This document shows, in pieces, positions 6,034 to 11,295 of a stretch of DNA of 11,295 nucleotides. The notes under the pieces were generated by a model. That model had not been told where the DNA came from. It did no database searches and worked only from the letters and a program-made list of their open reading frames with translations. Made by a program: the position numbers and the translations under genes. The stretch covers positions 1-11,295 of the forward strand of contig JASHSY010000367.1 of the NCBI GenBank assembly GCA_030040825.1, given 5' to 3'. Source of the stretch: Xanthobacteraceae bacterium (GTDB lineage: Bacteria > Pseudomonadota > Alphaproteobacteria > Rhizobiales > Xanthobacteraceae). How positions within the stretch are numbered: position 1 is the first letter of the stretch; every line of letters starts with the position of its first letter.

Positions 6034-7677
6034 GTGTCCGCCACGCCAAAACCATCCGCGCTCGGCTCGGCGCTCGGCTTTTTTGCGCTGACGGCCGTTT
6101 TGATCGGCATCGCGTGGTGGTGGCTCGGGTCTCCGGTCGAGCTGCCGGCGTTACCGGGCGCGGTCGGCGAAAAGCTCTATTGCGTCTCTTACGCACCATT
6201 CCGCGGCAGGCAAGACCCGTTGGTTGCAGGCACCCGCGTTGAGCCCTGGCAGATCGAGGAGGATATCGCTTTCCTCGCCAAATACACCGGCTGCGTTCGC
6301 ACCTATTCGGTCGATGACGGCGCTGAAAGCGTACTGGCCAGTGCCCGCCGCCACGGTCTGAAAGTGATGCATGGGGTCTGGGTTTCCAGCGACCCGGAAA
6401 AAACCAGGCGCCAGGTTGAAACCTCGATCGCGCTCGCCAAAGCCTACCCGGACGTCATAAGTGCCATGGTGGTTGGCAACGAGGTGCTGTTGCGCGGCGA
6501 AATGTCGGCGAACGAGCTTGCATCGATCATTCGCAACATCAAAGCGCAGGTTGCGGTGCCGGTGACCTACGCCGACGTCTGGGAATTCTGGCTGCGCTAT
6601 CCCGACCTGCAGAACGTCGTCGATTTCGTCACTATCCATATCCTGCCTTACTGGGAGGATTTTCCGATCCCGGCGGAACGGGCAGCCGCGCATGTCGCTG
6701 CCATCCGCGCCAAGGTCGCCGCCGCCATGCCCGGCAAGGACATTGTCATCGGCGAGTTCGGCTGGCCGAGCGGCGGCCGCATGCGCGAAGGGGCCAGGCC
6801 CTCGCCGTCAAACCAGGCGCGCGCCGTCATCGCGACGCTGGCGCTGGCGCGGCGTGACAAGTTTCGTCTCAACGTCATCGAGGCTTTCGACCAGCCGTGG
6901 AAACGCGCGCTCGAAGGCGCGGTCGGCGGCTATTGGGGTATTTTCGATCGCGCGGCCAAAGGACCGAAGTTTCCATTGGCCGGGGGGACCGTGTCCGACC
7001 ATCCGTATTGGGCCGCGCAAGCGCTGGCCGGCGTGATCGTCGCCGCACTGGCGTTTGCCGGGGCGTTGGTCGCCGGGCGCAATAACAAACATACGCCAAT
7101 GCTGTGGGCGCGCATTACGGTGCTGACGCTGCTTCCAGCGATCCTCGTCGGCTGGACGCTGGAAACGGTCGTGATCGAGAGCTTCAGCGTGGGGAGTTGG
7201 CTCCGTTCGATCGCATTTGCCGCCGTGGCCGCGGTGGCACCTATTGTCTGTGCGGTGGCCTGCGGCGCCGAGCGCCAGCCGCCTGGCTTCGCCGCACTTT
7301 TGCGTCGCGCTGGCGAGCGCCGCGATGCGCTCGATTGGCTGCTCGGCGGAACGCTGATCGCCCTGATGCTGCTTGCCATTGAAGCGGCGCTCGGTCTCGT
7401 CTTCGATCCGCGCTACCGCGACATACCGTTCGCACCGCTGACTGCAGCCACGATACCCTTTCTGATCGTGATCGTATCGGTACCGTGGGCCAGCGGGGTG
7501 CGTGGAAGGGCCGAAGCTCTGGCGGCCGCCGTGCTTGCTGCATCCGCCGCCTACATTGTCTTCAACGAAAGCTTCGCCAACTGGCAGGCGGTCTGGTTTT
7601 GCGCCGCCTCGCTGGCGCTTGCCGTCGCGCTGGCTTTCACCCGGACTTCGGCGCAGGACGCGCCAAGCTCAGAATAA
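6034..7677 (+). CDS. ndvC: NdvC-like membrane-anchored GH17 beta-glucan transglycosylase
   Basis: The 547-residue product has a signal anchor at about 9-31 (GFFALTAVLIGIAWWW) and a periplasmic GH17-type domain (about 48-316) homologous to the one in the adjacent NdvB-like protein. The acid/base Glu150 lies in VVGNE and the nucleophile Glu241 in GEFGWPS; HILPYW, EAFDQPW and GGYWGIFD are shared with the NdvB copy. About six helices follow (roughly 328-348, 360-380, 391-411, 435-456, 468-488 and 495-536). It lacks a GT2 domain, so it should remodel glucan made by NdvB, for example by adding beta-1,6 linkages or branches; bacterial GH17 domains are known glucanosyltransferases. The start is GTG: an in-frame TAA at 6022-6024 excludes anything earlier and the first helix excludes anything much later. 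No well-spaced Shine-Dalgarno is visible. The 3' end overlaps the next gene by 41 bp on the opposite strand. Confidence 0.88.
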   Translation: MSATPKPSALGSALGFFALTAVLIGIAWWWLGSPVELPALPGAVGEKLYCVSYAPFRGRQDPLVAGTRVEPWQIEEDIAFLAKYTGCVRTYSVDDGAESVLASARRHGLKVMHGVWVSSDPEKTRRQVETSIALAKAYPDVISAMVVGNEVLLRGEMSANELASIIRNIKAQVAVPVTYADVWEFWLRYPDLQNVVDFVTIHILPYWEDFPIPAERAAAHVAAIRAKVAAAMPGKDIVIGEFGWPSGGRMREGARPSPSNQARAVIATLALARRDKFRLNVIEAFDQPWKRALEGAVGGYWGIFDRAAKGPKFPLAGGTVSDHPYWAAQALAGVIVAALAFAGALVAGRNNKHTPMLWARITVLTLLPAILVGWTLETVVIESFSVGSWLRSIAFAAVAAVAPIVCAVACGAERQPPGFAALLRRAGERRDALDWLLGGTLIALMLLAIEAALGLVFDPRYRDIPFAPLTAATIPFLIVIVSVPWASGVRGRAEALAAAVLAASAAYIVFNESFANWQAVWFCAASLALAVALAFTRTSAQDAPSSE

Positions 7678-8017
7678 GCAGGCCGGCGGCGAGCGCCGAC
7701 AAATCGGCATTGTGCATCACTGCGCCGAAAGCGGCCGCCGCCAAGGCCACCGTCATCAAAACGATCGATGGCCGCAGCAGATTGAGTAGCGCGACCGCCA
7801 GCGCGATGCCGCCGAAAAGCTGATAGGGGAACAAAACATTGACCAGCCGGTACGCGTCGCAAAGCCAGGTCGCGAGCCCGCCTTGGCAGGCGAGCGACAC
7901 GGTTGAATTTTCCATGACGTGATAACGCAGGTACATCGCCTCGCCGAGCGCGAGAAAGGCAACGATCAGCAGCCAGTTGGTCTGGCGCGCGGTCGGTAAG
8001 AAAAGCGGGCGGCGCAT
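7637..8017 (-). CDS. Small integral membrane protein of unknown function (126 aa)
   Basis: The 126-residue product starts at ATG 8017, with GAGG about ten bases upstream. Upstream in-frame extension runs antisense to the methyltransferase and is rejected. Hydrophobic segments lie near residues 14-29, 63-81, 85-101 and 105-119, suggesting four helices with a basic N-terminus (MRRPLFLPTARQ). The first loop carries two cysteines, LACQGGLATWLC (42-53), nine residues apart, which could form a disulfide on the periplasmic side; they are not a CXXC redox motif. The end of the gene lies inside ndvC (overlap 7637-7677), tail to tail. The membrane-like composition and clean ribosome site support it as a real gene. 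I do not recognise a named family. Proximity suggests, but does not show, a link to glucan export. Confidence 0.72.
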   Translation of the reverse strand: MRRPLFLPTARQTNWLLIVAFLALGEAMYLRYHVMENSTVSLACQGGLATWLCDAYRLVNVLFPYQLFGGIALAVALLNLLRPSIVLMTVALAAAAFGAVMHNADLSALAAGLLILSLARPAPKSG

Positions 8018-8054
8018 GGTTGCTGCACCTCGAAAGTACGTTCGCAATAATAAA

Positions 8055-8112
8055 GCGCCGTTCACTGCAAGGCGAGGCGGCTGCCGAACATGGTAGGCTG
8101 GCAACTGACCCG
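8055..8112. repeat. Left copy of a 58-bp direct repeat: stranded 3' end of the SPOR-like gene
   Basis: These 58 bases match 9038-9095 at 50 of 58 positions without gaps. On the minus strand the copy still encodes RV-CQPTMF--RLALQ followed by TGA, the end of the SPOR-like protein at 9045-9803, but there is no gene attached to it. The match extends past the stop codon into non-coding bases (GCGCCG), so this is copied DNA and not chance protein similarity. It ends two bases before the AGGAGGA ribosome site of the methyltransferase. Confidence 0.8.
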
Positions 8113-8113
8113 T

Positions 8114-8120
8114 AGGAGGA
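8114..8120 (+). promoter_or_regulatory. Ribosome binding site that fixes the methyltransferase start
   Basis: AGGAGGA lies five bases before the ATG at 8126. It rules for this start over the in-frame ATG at 8090, which has no such site and would add twelve residues read from the antisense of the duplicated repeat. Confidence 0.8.
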
Positions 8121-8125
8121 CCCGG

Positions 8126-8980
8126 ATGGCTGCGCCCGAAGACATTAACGCCGATATGCTTGCCTTCTGGAACGGGAAAGGCGGCGATATCTGGGTGGCT
8201 CGACAGGGGCACACCGACATCACGCTCGCGCCGGTGACCGACGCCCTGCTTGACTTTGCCGCTCCGCGTGTCGGCGAGCGGGTGGTGGATATCGGCTGCG
8301 GCTGTGGCGCGCCCACCTTGGAATTTGCGCGTGCCGTAGGTCCCTCCGGCCGCGTGGCGGGGTTGGACATTTCCGGGCCAATGCTTGCCGAGGCTGAAAG
8401 GCGCGCGGGCGCCGCCGGCATTGCCAATGTCGATTGGCGGCAGGCCGATCCGGCCACGGCCGCGCTGGACGAATATGATTTGTTGATCTCGGCCTTCGGA
8501 GTGATGTTCTTCGGCGACCGGGTGGCGGCGTTCACCAATATGCGCCGCGCCGCCGCTCCGGACGCGCGCATGGCGCTCATATGCTGGCGTTCGCTGGCCG
8601 AAAACCCGTGGATGGAAGTGCCGATGACTGCAGCCGCGCAGCACCTGCCACCCCGGCCGAAGCCGGTCCCGAACGCTCCCGGAATGTTCGCCTTCGCTGA
8701 TCGAGATCACGTGACCGAGGTTGTCGCCGCGGCCGGTTGGACGCCGCCGCGCTTCGAAAAACTCGACATGGACCTTGATATTGCCGCCGGCCGGGGGCTG
8801 GAGGAGGCTGTGATTCAGTCAACCAAAATCGGCGCCGTGAACAGCTGGCTGCGCAACCAGCCAGCAGAGGTCGTCTCGGCTGCCGTTGCCTCTGTTCACG
8901 AGGCGCTTGCGCCCTATGCGGACGGCGCGAAAGTGCGATTGCCCGGCGCGATGTGGTTGATCAGCTGTACGCCTGCCTGA
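8126..8980 (+). CDS. Class I SAM-dependent methyltransferase (UbiE/Methyltransf_11-like)
   Basis: The 284-residue cytoplasmic protein has a Rossmann-type methyltransferase core. Motif I is VVDIGCGCGAPT (53-64), the acidic end of strand 2 is GLDIS (79-83, Asp81 expected to bind SAM ribose), the ADP turn lies at 107-109, and the post-motif strand is LLISAFGVMFFGD (119-131). The N-terminal MLAFWNGKGGDIWVARQ segment is typical of small-molecule methyltransferases often annotated as UbiE-like. The C-terminal third (about 165-284) is a lid or substrate region without a motif I can name. The substrate is unknown. The start at 8126 is set by AGGAGGA five bases upstream. The gene stands alone and is flanked by the two copies of the 58-bp repeat, which suggests it arrived at this place as a unit. 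Confidence 0.88.
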   Translation: MAAPEDINADMLAFWNGKGGDIWVARQGHTDITLAPVTDALLDFAAPRVGERVVDIGCGCGAPTLEFARAVGPSGRVAGLDISGPMLAEAERRAGAAGIANVDWRQADPATAALDEYDLLISAFGVMFFGDRVAAFTNMRRAAAPDARMALICWRSLAENPWMEVPMTAAAQHLPPRPKPVPNAPGMFAFADRDHVTEVVAAAGWTPPRFEKLDMDLDIAAGRGLEEAVIQSTKIGAVNSWLRNQPAEVVSAAVASVHEALAPYADGAKVRLPGAMWLISCTPA

Positions 8981-9000
8981 GCGAGGCCCGATAGTCAGGA

Positions 9001-9031
9001 CGGGGGTACGCTTCGCGTTGCCCGCCCTACG
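9001..9031. repeat. REP-like intergenic palindrome
   Basis: On the minus strand the segment reads CGTAGGGCGGGCAACGCG, then AAGCGTACCCCCG. ACGC and GCGT pair around GAA, flanked by an imperfect G-run/C-run stem. It resembles the 'CGTAGGGTGGGC...GTGCCCACC' intergenic repeat family found many times in Bradyrhizobium-type genomes, with substitutions. It lies 20 bp after the methyltransferase stop and could also act as a transcript end. Confidence 0.45.
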
Positions 9032-9037
9032 ACTCCG

Positions 9038-9095
9038 GCGCCGATCACTGCAGCGCGAGGCGGCCGTCGAACATGGTCGGCTGGCAATTCACCCG
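9038..9095. repeat. Right copy of the 58-bp direct repeat (3' end of the SPOR-like gene)
   Basis: This copy is 983 bp from the left copy at 8055-8112 in the same orientation, 50 of 58 bases identical. Here it forms the natural 3' end of the gene at 9045-9803: 51 bases code for the last residues and stop, and seven bases lie beyond the stop. Confidence 0.8.
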
Positions 9096-9803
9096 CGCGG
9101 CCGCGAGCGAAATGCACAACTGCGCGGCTGCCTCGGCAGTCGGCAGCGGCCCGACCACTAGCCGCAATTCCAGCCGGTTGGAATGAGGATTGTCCCGCAC
9201 CGTCACGCCCGGCCGCAAGCCTTCAAACAATTGTGGGTGCGCCATGTGCAACGCGGACCAGCGTGCATGCAAGGATTTGATCGATGTTGCGCCGCCGATG
9301 TCGGCGCCGTAGCCGGCCGCATGTGGCGCGGCTGGCGGCGCGGGGACGCTTGCCGGCGCGATCGCGGCGGCAATCGCCTCCGGCGTCGCTGTATTCGGGT
9401 CCGGCCAGGCGACCGTCGCGGGCGCGTTTTTCGCCGCGTCGATCTGGCGGGTGATGGAGCCCGTCATGTCATCCAGATTCTGTTCGACCGCTGCGAGCCG
9501 GGACATCACTTGCTGCTGGTCCTGCGCCACGCCGCGCACCGCCTGCGCGAGCTGACGAATTGCCGCCTCGGTGTCAATGTGCGGCGGTGCGGGTTGCCCG
9601 CCGCGGAACGATTGCGGCGAGCCAAGATTGAGCGCGGAAGCGATGCGTTGTGCGCCGGCATCGCTGCGCCCGACCAGGATCGCGACGGCGAGCGCGACGA
9701 CAGCCGCCGAACCCCACAACCACTGGGGCGGCAGCCGCAGCCGCGGCGACGTTTTCTTCACCGTAGTCTTTCTGGCTGGCGTCTGCGGGGCTTGACCCGG
9801 CAT
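9045..9803 (-). CDS. SPOR-like single-pass membrane protein, periplasmic C-terminal domain
   Basis: The 252-residue product has a short basic, proline-rich cytoplasmic tail (1-28), one transmembrane helix (about 29-45, WLWGSAAVVALAVAILVG), a helical, probably coiled-coil segment (about 76-125, AIRQLAQAVRG...AAVEQNLDDM), an Ala/Pro linker (126-165) and a C-terminal domain (about 170-250). That domain has a beta-rich RLELRLVVGPLPTAEAAAQLC stretch and the ending CQPTMFDG. The order resembles SPOR-domain proteins, which bind peptidoglycan at division sites, and the motif 'VGPLPTAxAAxxLC' followed by 'C-Pxx-F-DG' recurs in alphaproteobacterial proteins of this type. The full SPOR fold is not proven here. 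The start has GGGAG about seven bases upstream. It diverges from glmU across 167 bp, in which I see no convincing promoter pair, only an AT-rich stretch (9836-9845) and a tandem GATTCCG (9848-9861). Confidence 0.8.
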   Translation of the reverse strand: MPGQAPQTPARKTTVKKTSPRLRLPPQWLWGSAAVVALAVAILVGRSDAGAQRIASALNLGSPQSFRGGQPAPPHIDTEAAIRQLAQAVRGVAQDQQQVMSRLAAVEQNLDDMTGSITRQIDAAKNAPATVAWPDPNTATPEAIAAAIAPASVPAPPAAPHAAGYGADIGGATSIKSLHARWSALHMAHPQLFEGLRPGVTVRDNPHSNRLELRLVVGPLPTAEAAAQLCISLAAARVNCQPTMFDGRLALQ

Positions 9804-9970
9804 CCTGCGGCTCCCGTCCTGACAGGCGAATCAGCAATAAAATAGCAGATTCCGGATTCCGACCGGTTGCGGTGCGTCGTATCGAGACGCCGCGCGGCAC
9901 GGCTTGCCGCCGCAACGTTTCCACTTTGCCGGATGATGCTTTATGAGGGCGCCGCGGAGATTTCTTGCAG

Positions 9971-11295
9971 ATGAAGCATCGGAGCTGCCTTGCCATCGTG
10001 CTCGCAGCCGGCGAGGGCACTCGCATGCGCTCGGCGCAGCCGAAGGTGTTGCATGCAGTAGCCGGCCGGTCACTCCTGGCGCATGTGCTGGCCGCTGTCG
10101 CCGACGCGAAAGTGGACGCCACCGCCGTGGTGATCGGCCCGCAGCAAGAGCGGGTCGCAGCGGAAGTGCGACGCGTCGCGCCGAAGGCCGAATGTTTCGT
10201 GCAGCGCGTCCGGCATGGTACTGCGCATGCGGTGCTGGCGGCAAAGCCGGCACTCAAGCGGCCCGTGGACGACGTTGTCATTCTTTACGGCGATACGCCG
10301 CTTATTCGCGCGGCGACGATCAAACGTTTGCGGGCGCCGCTGGCAAAGGGCGCGGCGGTCGCTGTGCTCGGCTTCCGGCCGTCGGATCCCGCCGGATATG
10401 GCAGGCTCATTATCAAGAAGGGAAAGCTCGTCGCCATCCGCGAGGAAGCCGACGCAAGCGCAAGCGAGAAAGCGATCGATCTTTGTAACGGCGGAATCAT
10501 GGCGCTTGCCGGGGCGCAGGCGCTCGCCATCCTGGAGCGGATCGGCAACCGCAACCGCAAACGCGAATTTTATCTGACCGATGCGGTCGCGGTCGCCGCC
10601 AGCATGAAGCTCAACGCGGTTGCCATCGAAGTCGAGGAGGACGAAGTGCGCGGGATCAATACCAAAGGCCAGCTCGCCGAAGCGGAAGCGGTTGCGCAGC
10701 AGCGTCTGCGCAAGGCCGCGCTCGATTCCGGCGTCACTTTCGTTGCGCCGGAGACGGTGTTTCTCTCCGCCGATACCAAATTCGGCAAGGACGTCGTGGT
10801 CGAACCTTATGTGGTGTTCGGCGACAAAGTGACGATCGAAGACCGGGCCGTCATCCATTCTTTCTCGCATCTCGTCGGCGCGCATGTCGGCAAGGGGGCC
10901 TCGGTCGGCCCGTTCGCACGGCTGCGGCCGGGCACGCGGCTCGGCGCCGGCGCGCGCATCGGCAATTTCGTCGAGGTCAAGGAAGCCGCCATCGACGCCG
11001 GCGCCAAGGCCAATCATCTCAGCTACATCGGTGACGCGACCGTCGGCGCCAACGCGAATATCGGGGCCGGCACCATCACCTGTAACTTCGATGGCGCCGA
11101 GAAATACCGCACCGCGATCGGCAAGGGCGCCTTCATCGGCTCCAACTCCGCGCTCGTCGCCCCGGTCGAAATCGGCGCCGGCGCTTACGTCGGTTCCGGC
11201 TCGGTGATCACCAAGGACGTACCGGCGGGGGCGCTGGCATTAGGCCGCGGCCGGCAGGTGATTAAGGAAGGCGCCGCGGAGCGCTTGCGCTCGCT
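9971..11295 (+). CDS. glmU: Bifunctional UDP-N-acetylglucosamine pyrophosphorylase / glucosamine-1-phosphate N-acetyltransferase (3' end cut by window)
   Basis: GlmU acetylates glucosamine-1-phosphate and then couples the product to UTP, giving UDP-GlcNAc for peptidoglycan and lipopolysaccharide. The frame runs from ATG 9971 to the window end without a stop: 441 residues, about ten short of a typical 450-residue GlmU. The uridyltransferase domain has LAAGEGTRM (11-19), Lys25, HGTAHA (82-87), GDTP (107-110, metal ligand Asp108), NGGI (173-176) and Asn230 in GINTK. A long helix (about 233-250) leads to a left-handed beta-helix of hexapeptide repeats (about 265-420), with the catalytic His349 in NHLSYIGD and CNFDG (371-375). 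GGAG at 9956-9959, eleven bases upstream, is an acceptable ribosome site. In related genomes glmS often follows; that lies outside the window. No defect is visible. Confidence 0.96.
   Translation, partial: MKHRSCLAIVLAAGEGTRMRSAQPKVLHAVAGRSLLAHVLAAVADAKVDATAVVIGPQQERVAAEVRRVAPKAECFVQRVRHGTAHAVLAAKPALKRPVDDVVILYGDTPLIRAATIKRLRAPLAKGAAVAVLGFRPSDPAGYGRLIIKKGKLVAIREEADASASEKAIDLCNGGIMALAGAQALAILERIGNRNRKREFYLTDAVAVAASMKLNAVAIEVEEDEVRGINTKGQLAEAEAVAQQRLRKAALDSGVTFVAPETVFLSADTKFGKDVVVEPYVVFGDKVTIEDRAVIHSFSHLVGAHVGKGASVGPFARLRPGTRLGAGARIGNFVEVKEAAIDAGAKANHLSYIGDATVGANANIGAGTITCNFDGAEKYRTAIGKGAFIGSNSALVAPVEIGAGAYVGSGSVITKDVPAGALALGRGRQVIKEGAAERLRS

Noticed and set aside
5832..6242. Plus-strand open frame across the ndvD/ndvC intergenic region
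   Set aside because: Arg-rich, overlaps the GH17 coding start of ndvC in another frame, and has no ribosome site or domain.
8090..8125. Upstream ATG for the methyltransferase, adding MVGWQLTRRRTR
   Set aside because: These residues are the antisense of the duplicated repeat and have no ribosome site; AGGAGGA fits the ATG at 8126.
8062..8580. Minus-strand open frame ending in CQPTMFGSRLALQ
   Set aside because: Rejected as a gene because all but its last 17 or so codons are antisense to the methyltransferase. Its end is real as a duplicated fragment and is reported as the 58-bp repeat.
8018..8710. N-terminal extension of the 126-residue membrane protein up to 8710
   Set aside because: The extension runs antisense to the methyltransferase and has no membrane or domain features. 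ATG 8017 has a ribosome site and leads directly into the helices.
10070..11017. Minus-strand open frame (315 codons) inside glmU
   Set aside because: The plus strand encodes an unmistakable GlmU. The antisense frame has only charged low-complexity sequence.
1..11295. CRISPR array, tRNA/rRNA genes, insertion sequences, phage or toxin-antitoxin and defence genes
   Set aside because: Looked for and not seen: no regularly spaced repeats, no cloverleaf-like sequence, and no transposase, integrase, nuclease or toxin motifs in any credible frame.

Overview
The window is GC-rich (about two thirds G+C over most genes; roughly 57% or lower over the first 1.1 kb). It reads as a chromosomal segment of an alphaproteobacterium of the order Hyphomicrobiales (Rhizobiales), most like the Bradyrhizobium / Rhodopseudomonas / Xanthobacteraceae group. 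The evidence is a Bradyrhizobium-type beta-1,3/1,6-glucan locus, a glmU gene of alphaproteobacterial type, a SPOR-like protein with the C-terminal 'CQPTxFDG' signature that I associate with this group, and an intergenic palindrome resembling the 'CGTAGGGTGGGC' repeat family common in it. This placement is an inference; no rRNA or other taxonomic marker is present.

Layout. 1-183: the 3' end of a membrane protein (+). 245-1141: an eight-helix membrane protein of unknown function (-). 1324-2487: an M20-family amidohydrolase (+) with a strong ribosome binding site. 2518-5157: NdvB-like GH17-GT2 glucan synthase (-). 5343-5840: small secreted four-cysteine protein, NdvD-like (-). 6034-7677: NdvC-like GH17 membrane protein (+). 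7637-8017: small membrane protein (-), overlapping the end of ndvC by 41 bp. 8126-8980: class I SAM methyltransferase (+). 9045-9803: SPOR-like single-pass membrane protein (-). 9971 to the right edge: glmU (+), lacking only about its last ten residues. No tRNA, rRNA, CRISPR array, transposase or integrase gene was seen, and no gene-free stretch exceeds 200 bp.

How the genes work together. The central 5.2 kb (2518-7677) is a compact module for a periplasmic glucan. NdvB would polymerise UDP-glucose into beta-1,3-glucan and export it through its GT2 and membrane parts. The GH17 domains of NdvB and NdvC, both with intact catalytic glutamates, would remodel, branch or cyclise the chain in the periplasm. 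The small secreted protein probably assists. A good promoter (5227-5255) and an intrinsic-terminator-like hairpin (5287-5316) separate ndvB from ndvD, so ndvB is probably its own transcription unit. GlmU belongs to peptidoglycan/LPS precursor synthesis (UDP-GlcNAc) and is a housekeeping neighbour.

The least expected structure is a 58-bp imperfect direct repeat (8055-8112 and 9038-9095, 50/58 identical). The right copy is the 3' end of the SPOR-like gene. The left copy is a stranded duplicate lying immediately upstream of the methyltransferase. The methyltransferase is therefore bracketed by direct repeats, in the geometry expected from insertion or duplication at the 3' end of a gene.
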